Source: Richelia intracellularis HH01
GTDB taxonomy: Bacteria > Cyanobacteriota > Cyanobacteriia > Cyanobacteriales > Nostocaceae
Reading direction: 5' to 3'
NCBI RefSeq assembly: GCF_000350105.1
Contig: NZ_CAIY01000044.1
Coordinates: forward strand, 62,001 to 126,000
Length of the DNA stretch: 64,000 nucleotides
Shown here: in pieces, positions 10,879 through 24,015 of the stretch
Layout: each line of letters begins with the position of its first letter
Numbering within the stretch: the stretch's first letter is position 1
Translations under genes and position numbers: made by a program
Notes under the pieces: model-generated
Database searches by the model: none
Seen by the model: the letters and a program-made list of their open reading frames with translations, nothing else
Told to the model about the DNA's origin: nothing

Positions 10879-11400
10879 AATAATTATATCCATAACAACT
10901 AGATAGTATAGTATTACAATACTTATCAATAAAGCAACTAGTAGAGTTAATCCCTTTAATAAGGGAAAGATATAAGGCTTCTAAAAAGCAGAATTTTATA
11001 ACTTCAGGAATAAATATATCAATTCAGGTTAATTAAGAATAAATATATTCAAATATATTTGAAGTAACCATGGAGAAATATAGTAAAAAGGCAATTATAA
11101 AACAATAATAGTTGATTTTTTACTTTGCTAGATTTTGGGAGGAGGTAGATGATATTTTAAACTCTATTAATAATGATCCTCTCAGCTTCGGTGAAACCCT
11201 CAACTATTTTCCATTTTCGCGATAGTAATATTACATTAATATCCAAATTACATCATAAATTTCCTTGTAGTCTGCAGATGAGATTTAAAAACAGACATAA
11301 AAATTAGAAGTTAATATTGTGGCTTCTTTCCAATAGATTCATAGTAGTATTTAGATAATCTAAAGTATCTCTAAAAGTTTAAGAATTAAAGATTACATGT

Positions 11401-11429
11401 AAAAAAAAGGAACCATAATCAGGTTCCTT
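11401..11429 (-). terminator. Rho-independent terminator after rplL
   Basis: On the minus strand an 8-bp stem AAGGAACC / GGTTCCTT (11422-11429 and 11407-11414, 7-base loop) runs into eight T residues (11401-11408). It lies 25 bases beyond the rplL stop and ends the ribosomal protein cluster. Confidence 0.85.
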
Positions 11430-11453
11430 AATACTTTGATTGTGAAATTAAGA

Positions 11454-11846
11454 TTACTTGATAGCAACCTTACCACCAACTTCTTCAATACGTTTTTTGG
11501 CATCTTCAGCTGCCTCTTTAGCTATAGCCTCTTTGATAGTTTTGGGGGCAGATTCTACCAATTCTTTTGCTTCTTTCAAACCTAAACCAGTTAATTCCCG
11601 CACAATCTTCAAAACAGCAATTTTCTTGTCAGCGGGGAAAGACTCAAGAACTAAATCGAATTCAGTTTTTTCTTCTGCAGCTTCTGCACTAGAAGTGTTA
11701 TCAGGAGAAGCCATCATCATCATGCCACCAGCAGGAGCAGCAGCACTAACCTCAAAGGTTTCTTCAATTTGTTTGACTAGCTCAGCAGCCTCTAGTAAAG
11801 TTAAGGTTTTTAATTTTTCCAAAATTTCATTAGTCGCAGTAGACAT
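11454..11846 (-). CDS. rplL: 50S ribosomal protein L7/L12
   Basis: 130 aa, normal length. It has the N-terminal dimerisation helices ([20 protein letters not shown]), an Ala/Met-rich hinge (about 35-60, with MMMM) and the globular factor-binding domain with [20 protein letters not shown]. Forms the ribosomal stalk with L10 and recruits translation GTPases. Last gene of the minus-strand cluster, 90 bases after rplJ, followed by a strong terminator. A purine-rich GGAGAG precedes the ATG. Confidence 0.97.
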   Translation of the reverse strand: MSTATNEILEKLKTLTLLEAAELVKQIEETFEVSAAAPAGGMMMMASPDNTSSAEAAEEKTEFDLVLESFPADKKIAVLKIVRELTGLGLKEAKELVESAPKTIKEAIAKEAAEDAKKRIEEVGGKVAIK

Positions 11847-11936
11847 TGATTCTCTCCTCGAAAATTAGTTTTAATTAATTGGTTATTACTACTAGTTATG
11901 TCTTAGGTGCTAGTGAAGAAATAGATAAGCCTTAAA

Positions 11937-12479
11937 TTAAGATTCAGTCTTATCATCTTTTTCCTTGTTCGCATAAGCCTGTAATCCACGAGCTAAGGAG
12001 CTTGGTACTTCTTTTATACCTACAGCAATCTTGGCAGTCAATGCATTGAGGGCTCCAGCAATTTGTGCCATAAGTTGATCTTGTGATGGTAAATTACCTA
12101 GGGCACTTACATCTTCCCCTTGCAGTAAACGACCCTCCATGACCCCACCACGAAGTTCTGTTTTCTTCGTTGTTTTTTGGAAATTCTCATATGCCTTAAT
12201 AGCCGATGAAAAGTCCTCCTTTATTAACAAGAAAGCAGAAGAGCCTTTAAGTAAATCCGACATTATTTGCCAATTCTCATCATCTCGAATGGCAATATCC
12301 ATTAGGGTATTTTTTGTGACTTTACAAACGGCACCACTAGGACGCAGTTTGTCCCGCAAGCTGGTAATTTCACTAACACTTAACCCTTGATAGTCAATAA
12401 CCACAGCCAATGTGGATTCATTGAGTGCAGTTTTTAGATCCGCTACAATCTTCTTCTTATTTTCTAGGGTTTTTCCCAT
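11937..12479 (-). CDS. rplJ: 50S ribosomal protein L10
   Basis: 180 aa. Starts MGKTLENKKKIVADLKTALN and contains VVIDYQGLSVSEITSLRDKL, typical of L10, the base of the stalk that anchors L7/L12 dimers. Sits between rplA and rplL. The roughly 300-base upstream spacer probably carries the L10 autoregulatory leader (listed separately), through which L10-L12 usually represses its own translation. Confidence 0.97.
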   Translation of the reverse strand: MGKTLENKKKIVADLKTALNESTLAVVIDYQGLSVSEITSLRDKLRPSGAVCKVTKNTLMDIAIRDDENWQIMSDLLKGSSAFLLIKEDFSSAIKAYENFQKTTKKTELRGGVMEGRLLQGEDVSALGNLPSQDQLMAQIAGALNALTAKIAVGIKEVPSSLARGLQAYANKEKDDKTES

Positions 12480-12559
12480 CTTCTTCTCAACCTCAATACA
12501 ACAACTTGAGAATCATTTATTCATACAGTTGTTGATTTAACTACTATCTGTACACAATA

Positions 12560-12775
12560 GCCATAATTAAGCAAAGCAATAGACTCCAAATTCTGCATGT
12601 GGAGTTAACAATGAAGCGAAGTTTGTTGTTCTAACTTGGAATCTACTACCGCAATAAGGGCAAAAGAACTAGTTAAATTACAATCAGACCTCGGCAGGAA
12701 ATTAAGCTATTTGCACCTGCTGTCTCCGGTTATTAATTGCCCAAGCGATAATTATATAGGAAAACCCAAAAACAC
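12560..12775 (-). promoter_or_regulatory. Probable L10 leader (autoregulatory 5' UTR of rplJL)
   Basis: The rplA-rplJ spacer is better conserved-looking and less AT-rich than other gaps. On the minus strand it contains GCAGGTGCAAATAGC, then CTTAATTTCCTGCCGAGGTC, then a G/C-containing block ATTGCGGTAGTAGATTCC. The CCTGCCGAGGT element resembles the protein-binding core of bacterial L10 leaders. Boundaries are approximate. Seen: the sequence blocks. Known: rplJL leaders bind L10-L12. Inferred: that this one does. A plus-strand open frame across it (12636-12821) is regarded as chance. Confidence 0.55.
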
Positions 12776-12780
12776 ACAAC

Positions 12781-13497
12781 CTAAGCAGTCTCGGTTAATT
12801 TCATTTCACGCAAGGTGTTAATATCAACCCTAATAGACGGCCCCATCGTTGAAGCAACATATATTGTACGCCAGTAACGACCTTTAGCACCAGAAGGACG
12901 GTTACGATCAATAGACTCCTGCAATGACTTCAAGTTTACCAACAAGTCCTCAGAAGTAAAGGATACCTTGCCAAACATAACATGAACAATTCCTGTACGA
13001 TCAGCACGATATTCCAATTTACCTGCTTTAAACTCGTTAATTGCACCTGCCAGGTTCGTGGTTACAGTACCACCTTTAGGAGAGGGCATTAAACCACGAG
13101 GGCCGAGAATTCTGCCAAGTTTCGCGACCTGAGGCATCATATCAGGGGTAGCAATCAGTTTATCAAAATCCATCCTACCTTTCTGGATTTCGTCAATCAA
13201 TTCTTCAGAGCCGAAAACATCAGCTCCAGCACTACTTGCCTCAGTTACTTTTTCACCCCTTGCTATTACTGCTACCCTAACCTCCTGCCCTGTCCCCTTA
13301 GGTAAGACTACGGTTGTTCGTAATTGCTGGTCTGTATATTTGGGGTCTATTCCCAAACGAATATGAGCTTCTGCCGCCTCTGGAAATTTTGCAGTTGCCA
13401 TTTCCTTCAGTAAACCTAGAGCTTCTAAAGGCTCGTAATCCTTATCTTCTACTTTTTCCAATAAGGCTTGTAAACGATGTGATATTTTTTTTCCCAT
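12781..13497 (-). CDS. rplA: 50S ribosomal protein L1
   Basis: 238 aa, full length. Shows the L1 signature region [15 protein letters not shown] and the central [15 protein letters not shown] domain. Binds 23S rRNA at the E-site stalk. Third from the end of the minus-strand cluster, downstream of rplK as in most bacteria. Ordinary, intact frame. Confidence 0.97.
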   Translation of the reverse strand: MGKKISHRLQALLEKVEDKDYEPLEALGLLKEMATAKFPEAAEAHIRLGIDPKYTDQQLRTTVVLPKGTGQEVRVAVIARGEKVTEASSAGADVFGSEELIDEIQKGRMDFDKLIATPDMMPQVAKLGRILGPRGLMPSPKGGTVTTNLAGAINEFKAGKLEYRADRTGIVHVMFGKVSFTSEDLLVNLKSLQESIDRNRPSGAKGRYWRTIYVASTMGPSIRVDINTLREMKLTETA

Positions 13498-13620
13498 TAT
13501 TTTCTATCCTCCGGGGTAATTAGCGAAGTTTATCTCTCCCCCGACACAATTGTAAATCGATGTAACTGAAGATTTTAGGTTATTTGAATTAATAACATAA
13601 ATTACAAAATAATAATCTAC

Positions 13621-14046
13621 CTAATCACTTACAGTGACACCCATGTTCTTGGCAGTACCTTCAATAATCTTCATTGCCGCCTCAATATCATTAGCATTAA
13701 GATCAGGCATTTTTGTTTCGGCAATTTCTTTTAATTGCGCCCTCGTGATAGAACCAACTTTCCTTGTGTTTGGTTCATTGGAACCTTTATCAATATTTGC
13801 TGCTTTGCTAATTAGTACTGATGCAGGGGGAGTTTTAAGGACAAATGTAAAACTACGGTCTTCATACACAGAAATTTCTACAGGAATTACCATTCCAGCC
13901 TTATCTGCTGTTTTGGCATTATATTCCTTGCAAAACATTATGATATTAACACCATGTTGACCTAGAGCTGGACCAACCGGAGGAGATGGGTTAGCTTTCC
14001 CAGCATTTAGAGCCAATTTAATTACGGCTACAACTTTCTTTGCCAT
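13621..14046 (-). CDS. rplK: 50S ribosomal protein L11
   Basis: 141 aa, exactly the usual length. It has [19 protein letters not shown]-like N-terminal sequence (here ...[14 protein letters not shown]) and a C-terminal rRNA-binding domain ending [13 protein letters not shown]. Part of the GTPase-associated centre. It follows nusG with only a 3-base gap, so the two are co-transcribed and probably translationally coupled. Confidence 0.97.
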   Translation of the reverse strand: MAKKVVAVIKLALNAGKANPSPPVGPALGQHGVNIIMFCKEYNAKTADKAGMVIPVEISVYEDRSFTFVLKTPPASVLISKAANIDKGSNEPNTRKVGSITRAQLKEIAETKMPDLNANDIEAAMKIIEGTAKNMGVTVSD

Positions 14047-14049
14047 TTT

Positions 14050-14691
14050 TTAAGCTTGTTTCTTAACTTGATTAAATTCCAATTCGACTGGTGTATCACG
14101 CCCGAAAATTGAAAGTAAGGCTTTGAGTTTACTGCGTTCTGGGCTAACTTCAATAACTTCACCTTCAAAGTCTTTAAACGGACCTGACGACACGACTATT
14201 TTATCACCAGTAGCCATATCAATTTTGACTATTGGCTCTTGCCGGGTGGCTTGTTTGAATATTCTTTCTACTTCCCCGATAGAAAGGGGTACAGGTTTAA
14301 CATGTCCGCGCCCCCTGCCTGTACCACGTTTTTGTTCCGACCCGACAAAGTTAATCACATGGGAGGTATTTTTAACTACCTGCCAGGAATCATCATCCAT
14401 AAACATTCTTACTAGTACATAGCCAGGAAAGACCTTTTCTTCTGAATTATGACGACTACCATCCCTACGAATTTTGACTGTTGGGGTGTGGGGAATTTCT
14501 ACTTGAAGAATCTTATCAGCTACATCAAAAGTTTGAATGCGCTGTTCGATATTTGTTTTTACTCGTTTCTCACAACCAGAGGCTACTTGTACTGCGTACC
14601 AAAGAGCTTCTGTCAATGTGTTAATTTCTGTTCTTTTGGTCTGTTCCGACTGCAATGCCGAGTTTTGACCTTCTTTTGCTGCTGGAGCCAT
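14050..14691 (-). CDS. nusG: Transcription termination/antitermination factor NusG
   Basis: 213 aa from ATG 14691. The ORF could be extended eight codons to a TTG at 14715, but ATG 14691 overlaps the secE stop as ATGA (14689-14693), a typical coupled junction, so it is preferred. Contains the NGN domain (WYAVQVASGCEKRVKTNIEQ), the VFPGYVLVRMFMDDDSW motif and a C-terminal KOW domain (VSSGPFKDFEGEVIEV). Travels with RNA polymerase and links it to Rho or ribosomes. Lies between secE and rplK, its classical place. Confidence 0.95.
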   Translation of the reverse strand: MAPAAKEGQNSALQSEQTKRTEINTLTEALWYAVQVASGCEKRVKTNIEQRIQTFDVADKILQVEIPHTPTVKIRRDGSRHNSEEKVFPGYVLVRMFMDDDSWQVVKNTSHVINFVGSEQKRGTGRGRGHVKPVPLSIGEVERIFKQATRQEPIVKIDMATGDKIVVSSGPFKDFEGEVIEVSPERSKLKALLSIFGRDTPVELEFNQVKKQA

Positions 14692-14912
14692 CAGAATACC
14701 TGTTTTACTGCCCAAGTTAAGAACTGATCTACGAGAAATATTACGGATGAGGAGAGTGTTACCATTAGCAGTACGCCTGCGGACTCACTTACCAACTGCC
14801 TCCGGTTGGGCCAAACTACCTTCTCAAACTCTTCTTTCAAACCCTGTAATAAATTTGTTAGATTTAATCTATTTTTACTTTTAGGGATTTCTGCTTCACT
14901 TTTTTTTGGCAT
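14691..14912 (-). CDS. secE: Preprotein translocase subunit SecE
   Basis: 73 aa, single C-terminal membrane helix (GVLLMVTLSSSVIFLVDQFL) preceded by the amphipathic FEKVVWPNRRQLVSES region, the hallmark of short cyanobacterial/plastid SecE. Clamps SecY in the SecYEG channel. Immediately upstream of nusG with a 3-base overlap. Confidence 0.95.
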   Translation of the reverse strand: MPKKSEAEIPKSKNRLNLTNLLQGLKEEFEKVVWPNRRQLVSESAGVLLMVTLSSSVIFLVDQFLTWAVKQVF

Positions 14913-15105
14913 GTTAGTTTACCCCCCATACTCAATCAAAAATTACATTTATTATTAATTTAAATTTAGAAAAAGTACAGCCCTTTAAAGAATTTCCGAA
15001 ATATAAGGGGAAATTTATAGTATAAAAATTAAACCCGAAATCAAAGTCAACCACTGTCATATTAACAGTTAAATCACTTATTCCGGGCCTAGTCAACATC
15101 TGGAG

Positions 15106-15178
15106 CGCGCCCTGGAGGACTTGAACCCCCGACATCAGGTTTTGGAGACCTGCGTTCTACCAGCTGAACTAAGAGCGC
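15106..15178 (-). tRNA. trnW: tRNA-Trp (CCA anticodon)
   Basis: The minus strand folds as a cloverleaf: acceptor GCGCTCT with AGGGCGC, D arm with AGCTGGTAGA, anticodon stem CAGGT/ACCTG around loop CTCCAAA (anticodon CCA), and T arm GGGGGTTCAAGTCCTCC (imperfectly paired). Discriminator G; CCA end not encoded. Located between rplS and secE, as in other cyanobacteria. Confidence 0.95.
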
Positions 15179-15331
15179 ACGATGTACTTTTTTATTTATT
15201 TAATACTTTCCCTATATTAGCCTAGTTTGGCATTAGGTAGCTCATTTTTCTTCGGGAAAATTTTTAGGGATAAACTGGAGATGAATACCGTTTGAAACAG
15301 TTTCTTTCCTATACACCCTAAATATAATTTA

Positions 15332-15694
15332 CTATAGTGGGCGATCAAATCTCTGTTTGATCCTAGTTGCCTTACCAACACGACCACGCAGGTAATAGAG
15401 TTTGGCACGTCTTACCCTTCCACGGCGGACGATTTTGATTTTATCAATCCTGGGAGAATGTAAAAGAAAAATTCTCTCTACGCCAATACCCTGAAATACA
15501 CGTCTAACTGTTATCGTTTCGTTAATGCCGCCATTCCGTCTGGCGATAACAACTCCTTCATAGGGTTGGACACGAAACTTTTCACCTTCTCTAATTTTAA
15601 CTCCGACCGTTACCGTGTCTCCTACATAAATAATTGGGAGATCTGATTTGAGATACTCGGCTTCAATAGAGCGAATGATATCTTGGGCTTTCAT
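15332..15694 (-). CDS. rplS: 50S ribosomal protein L19
   Basis: 120 aa from ATG 15694 ([16 protein letters not shown]), the usual N-terminus. An upstream in-frame ATG at 15727 would add 11 atypical residues. Contains [20 protein letters not shown] and [20 protein letters not shown], characteristic of L19 at the subunit interface. First gene of the minus-strand cluster in this window. Confidence 0.95.
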   Translation of the reverse strand: MKAQDIIRSIEAEYLKSDLPIIYVGDTVTVGVKIREGEKFRVQPYEGVVIARRNGGINETITVRRVFQGIGVERIFLLHSPRIDKIKIVRRGRVRRAKLYYLRGRVGKATRIKQRFDRPL

Positions 15695-15727
15695 AAATCT
15701 TACTAAAAACTTACAACTGACCATCAT

Positions 15728-17153
15728 AAATCTACTAATGGTCTACAGTCTAGTCGTTATTACATGATGAGTAAGGAAGAACCCATCGATTTATAACGGA
15801 ATAACCATAAATTATCTATAACTGGTGAGGGTGTATGAACCTCATAAAGTCTATCATTATGGTAGCCATAAATAATAATTATTACTTCGACTAGTTATAT
15901 TATCATTGTGGAAGCATTTTTAAAACATAAATTTAAAATATAAACTTAACCTCTTATAATTATTTTAGGTGTATATATACAAAATTATCAACTGATAATG
16001 TTCCCAATTTAATGCTGGTTAACTATATTTAATCCCAATATTAGAATTTTTACACATTCAAAGCCTTTTCATAGGCAACATAATCATAATTATTGGTATT
16101 TAGGAAACATATATTCCACTTTGTCATGCTTCACTACTCTTATGGAAGTGATCTCATGGCAACACCGGGCCCCATAAATTTATTTGATAATCCCACTACA
16201 TATTCTCCAACCCTAATTAATATTTTGTAGACCCTGGATAGATGAACCTGGTTAGTATATCTAGTGGGCTGTGTATAAGCCTTGAATTCCACAGGTAAAA
16301 GAGTCCAGATTTGATAAAGTCATCAAAACTAGATTTGTAATTTGCTAGATAGGTGCATTTGCTTATAAACAAAATATACTATATTACAGTTAAGTATTAC
16401 TATCAAGTTTATAGGAACTTATATAGAATATTTATGGCACAATTTTTACTGACCAGATAGCCACAGGGATAAAGATAAAAGTGGAAGTGCTATGATGATA
16501 TTTACCGCTTCATTGGTAGTTAGGGAACAGTACAAAATCTTAGGCGTAAGTGAAAACTATACCAAAAATATAGTTGACTTTGAATAATTCACTAACCATT
16601 GGTAATTTAGGGGAGAGTGAAGTAGAAGTATTAATTAATTTCAGTAAAAGTAGTTCCTATTTGTGTTTGGTATTCTCATAAAAACTAGCACAATGCTAAT
16701 GACAAAAATGATATACGTTTCAATATACGCATTAATCTCAAATCCAAATATAGCAAATAAGAGCGCTGGATGTATATCCTATGGTAAAATTGGGAAAGAG
16801 TGAAATTGCAAAGAGTAAACCTAAGCTGAATTAAATTACTGCTTTTATTATAAATAAAGACACAAGAATTTTAATACTATTAATTATGTGATTAGCAGGG
16901 GCTAATACATTAGAGTAAACTTATCATCCAGCAGAACATAATATGGAGTCATTAAGACCATGCCATATAAAGACTACTATCTTTATACGGCATAGTCAGT
17001 TATCTATTAAGTATAGACAGATTAACACTTAGTATATTTACTTGGATTGTACATAGATTAAGTACGAATATTTTTCTACTGCGTGCATTTTGTATCAATC
17101 CACTTGATATAAAATGCACGCAGTAGAAAAATAGACTGGAAAAACCATCCAAT
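15728..17153. other. AT-rich gap between rplS and psbM terminator
   Basis: 1.4 kb. Around 16150-16300 the composition is richer in G/C and short frames exist on both strands, possibly an unrecognised gene remnant. No tRNA seen. The 17071-17131 hairpin is listed separately. Confidence 0.4.
17071..17131. repeat. Long inverted repeat, 28-bp arms
   Basis: Arms 17071-17098 and 17104-17131 pair along 28 positions with one G-T wobble (TTTTTCTACTGCGTGCATTT...), spacer 5 bases. It lies 22 bases from the psbM-side terminator. Confidence 0.85.
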
Positions 17154-17184
17154 AAAGCCCCTACTTAAAAAGCAGGGGCTTTTT
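17154..17184. terminator. Terminator hairpin downstream of psbM
   Basis: A 9-bp stem AAAGCCCCT / AGGGGCTTT (17154-17162, 17174-17182, 11-base loop). T-rich on both strands (TTTTT on plus, CTTTATT on minus), so it may work in both directions. It lies 32 bases past the psbM stop. Confidence 0.7.
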
Positions 17185-17215
17185 GAAGTCTATATAATAA
17201 AATGGTTCATCATTA

Positions 17216-17329
17216 TTAATCTTGTTTACCTTCGCGGCTAGCAGTCACAGTGTAAAGAAGTATTAAAAAAACAGCCGGAACTAATACAAATAGCAGGGTA
17301 GCTACAAATCCTAAGTCATTAACCTGCAT
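17216..17329 (-). CDS. psbM: Photosystem II protein M
   Basis: 37 aa, read directly on the minus strand from ATG 17329 to TAA 17216. The start [20 protein letters not shown] and a single membrane helix are diagnostic of PsbM, the low-molecular-weight subunit at the photosystem II dimer interface in the thylakoid. The tail after the helix ([11 protein letters not shown]) is hydrophilic. Downstream of a small 2Fe-2S ferredoxin gene on the same strand (about 124 bases apart) and followed by a terminator. Confidence 0.93.
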   Translation of the reverse strand: MQVNDLGFVATLLFVLVPAVFLILLYTVTASREGKQD

Positions 17330-17453
17330 GCCTATAATGCCTCTCTTAATTTCCTCCCAACAATTTTAGAATACCACCATATATATCATTGTACTGACAT
17401 GGTGAGTTTCTCGGTGTGCGCAATTACCTGCCTGGTTATCAGGAATAGCATTT

Positions 17454-17750
17454 TTAAGGTTTAGTAACTACATCTACTGAGCCATTGACTAACGTTTGGC
17501 AGGCAAGACGGAAATTTGCCGGTTTTTTTCTTAATAAACGGTTTTCTGCTTCTGTTGGAGAAGAAAGATTTTCTATACCATCAAGAATTTCTACAGCACA
17601 GGTTCCACATTGTCCACAACCACTGCAATTCATCATTTTTCCAAAAATTTTGTAGATTCCAACACCATTTTCTATGGCTTTCTGACGCAAATTTGCACCA
17701 GTTGCAGCTACTACCTCTTTCTTCTCATTTATAAAGTTAATATTACTCAT
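17454..17750 (-). CDS. Small 2Fe-2S ferredoxin-like protein
   Basis: 98 aa. Cysteines at 42, 45, 48 and 51 ([10 protein letters not shown]) and a distal C84 (RLACQTL). C42-x5-C48-x2-C51...C84 is the adrenodoxin/Isc-type spacing rather than the C-x4-C-x2-C of photosynthetic ferredoxin; C45 is extra. The beta-grasp fold is otherwise apparent (N-terminal [11 protein letters not shown]-terminal GSVDVVTKP). A ferredoxin with psbM behind it on the same strand suggests a thylakoid or stress redox role, but the partner is unknown. Clear RBS-like AAGGAGGAATTAAG before the ATG. Family certain, function not. Confidence 0.85.
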   Translation of the reverse strand: MSNINFINEKKEVVAATGANLRQKAIENGVGIYKIFGKMMNCSGCGQCGTCAVEILDGIENLSSPTEAENRLLRKKPANFRLACQTLVNGSVDVVTKP

Positions 17751-19010
17751 ACTTAATTCCTCCTTAATTTTTAAATGTGTTTACACCACAGTTCCAGGAT
17801 AATTTGGCAGTGTTTGTATTTTTATGAATCATCTAGAAATTTTTGCCGGAACATAAAGCACTTGATGATTGACACCTCAAATACGAGGTTTTACACCATT
17901 ATAGTTAATTGTTACAATAATTAATATTTTGTCAGACCAATTTACAAGTAGACCTTTCAAAGTAGCTCCTAGTAGATATATTTTTTTGATGAAACAAGTG
18001 TCAATACATATGATGGGAAATAATTCTGTAATAGACCTAATAAAATAATCTTTATGCTCTTAATGGAGAGAAAAAATAAATAACTCTGAAAGTCACTTAT
18101 TATCATGTGTAAATTATTTATTATATTTATATCTTTATAGTTATATAAAAGTATATTTAATATTCATATGTAGGATTCATAAAAATAGAGAAATCATAGA
18201 TATCAGCTTCTATACTAATAACATTAAATATAGAAAATTAAACTATAAAGTAAGCAGAAAAGAAAATAATAGAAGCATATGGGAATATTTCACATTACCT
18301 AGAACATTTTAAAGCCTTGTTTAGAAATAGCAAAAGAATAGGGGCTTGTAGAAAAATATTAATTTGAATGAGGAATAAAATGATGATATGACTACCTGAG
18401 GAAATTTTTATAGCTTTGTTAAAAATACCCAGATATTATTAGTAATGCTATTTTATTGATTGTATAAATATTTATAGGTTCCATATTTACAAGTGAAATA
18501 TTAAAAAGCAAATGTTATAAAATTAGATAATGATAAATATGTTAGTTACAATTCGATGAAATTAGGTGTTAGTAATTTTAATTTCGAGTCTGGCTGGAAT
18601 AAATTTACAGATTCCGGATTTATCTACTTTTTAATATGGTCGAAGTTTTGATAATTAAAGATGCATTCGTTGCGGTGATAATTACAAAGTAAAATTGTAT
18701 TTATAATAAAGGTGTATAAGTATAAAAGCATAAGGCTATTCCGATGTAAAACTGTCATTATTTAAGGCTAAAAATAACTATAATCTATATTCTTCTGTGT
18801 CCCAATCACCAATAATTACCCTTTATTTATCATTCAGAATAAATAAATTTTGATAAATAAACCTGGGGAAATAATAATACTAGTACTAACCCATTTACAT
18901 TTAAAACAATTTTGTAATTAGATAGTAGGTAAGAGATACAAAAAGAGACAAAATTTTATGCTCTTTTTACAATAGAATGGAACACTTGTTTCATTAATAA
19001 CTTAGGTAAA
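17751..19010. other. AT-rich gap upstream of the ferredoxin gene
   Basis: About 1.26 kb. A few short frames exist (for example a roughly 33-codon frame near 18556) but none resembles a known family. No structured RNA or repeat stood out. Confidence 0.45.
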
Positions 19011-19214
19011 TCACCGACAGCCTTCTAGTGATAGAATACTGCTTATGAGTACAAGCACATTATCATGAAGCTCAAACACATAAACTGGTAAATCGTCATA
19101 TAGTTTCTCTTTTTGATATATTTCTTCAGCATTTGCATATATTTCTGTTGGTTTAATCCATACTTCCCATAACAGGAAATGGAGGTGCAAAATACCTGTC
19201 AAGAAAGATGCCAA
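19011..19214 (-). CDS. Hypothetical short ORF downstream of psbK
   Basis: 67 codons on the same strand as psbK, starting 63 bases after its stop. Residue composition in the middle (KPTEIYANAEEIYQKEKLYDDLPVYVF; only the start quoted here as KPTEIYANAEEIYQ) looks protein-like, but I recognise no family and see no strong RBS. It could be a small real gene, the remnant of a larger one, or chance. Confidence 0.25.
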   Translation of the reverse strand: MASFLTGILHLHFLLWEVWIKPTEIYANAEEIYQKEKLYDDLPVYVFELHDNVLVLISSILSLEGCR

Positions 19215-19277
19215 TGACCTAGTTATTTGTAAGTTTGTTATACGTATTTTATTGGCAAAATATAATCAACTGAATCT

Positions 19278-19415
19278 TTATCTAAATCCTACTGCTGCCT
19301 GCCATACAAAAGCTAATAGCAAAAAAAATAAGGGGATAATCGGGAGTACATCTACCAATGGGTCAAATATCTGGTAGGCTTCTGGCAATTTTGCTAATAA
19401 GATTATTGCTTCCAT
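19278..19415 (-). CDS. psbK: Photosystem II protein K
   Basis: 45 aa, read on the minus strand from ATG 19415 to TAA 19278. A short leader (MEAIILLA) is followed by [20 protein letters not shown] and a membrane helix ending [10 protein letters not shown], the invariant PsbK mature sequence. PsbK is a single-helix subunit near CP43 in photosystem II; the leader is normally removed. Lies 109 bases downstream of tgt on the same strand, an arrangement I recall from other Nostocales. Confidence 0.95.
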   Translation of the reverse strand: MEAIILLAKLPEAYQIFDPLVDVLPIIPLFFLLLAFVWQAAVGFR

Positions 19416-19524
19416 ATTTTCTTAGTTTACCTATTCAATACTGCTTTCATAATTGGAATATATACTAACATGCTTCGGTTATACATTAGTAGTTAACAAC
19501 CCATAGTAATTTAGTTGCACATTC

Positions 19525-21178
<1,654 letters not shown>

Positions 21179-22075
21179 ATGAATAATCACTACTATATTG
21201 TTGATGTTTTTGCGGATAATAAGTATGCGGGTAACCCTCTAGCAGTATTTACAAACTCAGCTAATATAGATACCCAGGAAATGCAGAGTATTGCCAAGGA
21301 AATAAATTATTCTGAAACTACATTTATTACCTCTCCTCAAAAAAATAATGGCGGTTATGAAGTCAGAATATTCACACCAAATCGGGAAATACCTTTTGCA
21401 GGTCATCCTACTTTAGGTACAGCATATATAATACAGCAAATAATCATTAAAAAGCCTGTAGAGAAAATTATTTTAAATTTGGAAGAAGGACAAATACCTG
21501 TGACAATTAATTACAAAAATAGCTTGCCAGAATGGTTATGGATGCGACAAAAAGCACCCTATTTTGGGAGTAAATTACCAGGGTCAGTAATTGCTGAAGT
21601 TTTACGTTTAAATCCAAGTGATATAGATTTACGTTGGCCTATCCAGGAGGTATCCACAGGTTTACCTTTCATTATTGTCCCTTTGAAAAATATATCTGCA
21701 TTACAGCAAATATCCCTTAATATAGATAAATATTATCAACTTATTGCTGAAACTGAAGCTAAATGTATCCTTGTCTTTTCTCCAGAAACTTATTATCCAG
21801 AAAATAATTTACATGTAAGGGTCTTTTGCAATTATATGGGTATATCAGAAGACCCAGCAACAGGAAGTGCTAATGGCTGTTTGGCTGGTTACCTAACTCA
21901 ATATACCTATTTTGGAGACGAAAATATTAATATTAGGGTAGAACAGGGTTATGAGATTGGCAGACCCTCTTTACTGCTTCTTAAGGCAAGTAGAAATGAT
22001 GTATGTATTGATATAAATATAGGAGGCAAGGTAATTTTAGTAGCGAAGGGAGAATTTTTAGTTCCTGCAAAATAA
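21179..22075 (+). CDS. PhzF-family isomerase/epimerase
   Basis: 298 aa, normal for the family. Two-lobed diaminopimelate-epimerase-like fold. The catalytic glutamate is E46 in INYSETTFI; the substrate-binding motifs PFAGHPTLGTA and GISEDPATGSANG are present. PhzF isomerises trans-2,3-dihydro-3-hydroxyanthranilate in phenazine producers, but most members, including cyanobacterial ones, have unknown substrates and no phenazine genes are seen here. Stands alone upstream of crtP with a 517-base gap, so co-regulation is unlikely. Confidence 0.9.
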   Translation: MNNHYYIVDVFADNKYAGNPLAVFTNSANIDTQEMQSIAKEINYSETTFITSPQKNNGGYEVRIFTPNREIPFAGHPTLGTAYIIQQIIIKKPVEKIILNLEEGQIPVTINYKNSLPEWLWMRQKAPYFGSKLPGSVIAEVLRLNPSDIDLRWPIQEVSTGLPFIIVPLKNISALQQISLNIDKYYQLIAETEAKCILVFSPETYYPENNLHVRVFCNYMGISEDPATGSANGCLAGYLTQYTYFGDENINIRVEQGYEIGRPSLLLLKASRNDVCIDINIGGKVILVAKGEFLVPAK

Positions 22076-22592
22076 TTTAGGGTTCTATTCGGAATTATAA
22101 TAATTTAATTTGTAGTCTCATGCCACTTTACTATCTTGTGGTGGATAGGGAAATTATTCCACTATAATTTGGGCTCAAAAAAAATCCATATTGAGTAGAA
22201 TTTGAGATGAAACAGGATTTACAAAATAGGTTATCTGAAGGTTATATGCCCAAAATTTTCACATTTCTTCAAAAGCAAGTTGGAGTGGAACAGTAAATTG
22301 TAAATAGAGTTTCGACACTCCCCTTATTCAATAATTTACCCATACTATAATTGTGTTGCCTCCAACAGTATTTTTTCTTTCAGGGTTTACTAAGTATTTA
22401 TTATTATTTTCTATTTTAGTCACCAAGCTTCTACTTGCCTTTATGGTAAACTATTATTTCGATTCTATCATATGGAAATTTAGATTAATATTTTCCCATT
22501 GTTATCTAAAACAAATAATAAATCATAAAATCTACTATGTGTAACGGATTGCAAAGTATAATATAAAAAATATTGAAGAGTAGTAAAATTAA
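22076..22592. other. Non-coding gap before crtP
   Basis: 517 bases, AT-rich. A 63-codon hydrophobic frame (22353-22544) shows no family resemblance or RBS and is taken as chance. The crtP promoter should lie here. Confidence 0.45.
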
Positions 22593-23990
<1,398 letters not shown>

Positions 23991-24015
23991 ATGATAACTC
24001 TCCAGCCTGCAACGA

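Larger units (their letters stand above)
9002..11400. other. Long AT-rich gap with three perfect hairpins
   Basis: 2.4 kb with stops in all frames and no RNA gene seen. It contains three long, perfect, mutually unrelated inverted repeats (9504-9555, 9859-9910, 10834-10878), listed separately. Confidence 0.5.

Noticed and set aside
11458-11868. Long antisense frame across rplL (136 codons)
   Set aside because: A mirror of the codon bias of rplL; the L7/L12 reading is unambiguous.
12636-12821. Plus-strand frame in the rplA-rplJ spacer
   Set aside because: It overlaps the probable L10 leader and the end of rplA, with no start signal.
14691-14715. TTG start for nusG at 14715
   Set aside because: The ATG at 14691 forms an ATGA junction with the secE stop and gives a more typical N-terminus.
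16150-16320. Possible gene remnant between rplS and psbM
   Set aside because: Short frames on both strands, for example one reading RVGEYVVGLSNKFMGPGVAM, could not be tied to any family or extended across the stops.
22353-22544. Hydrophobic 63-codon frame upstream of crtP
   Set aside because: Hydrophobicity follows from T-rich DNA; no RBS and no known small photosystem subunit matches.
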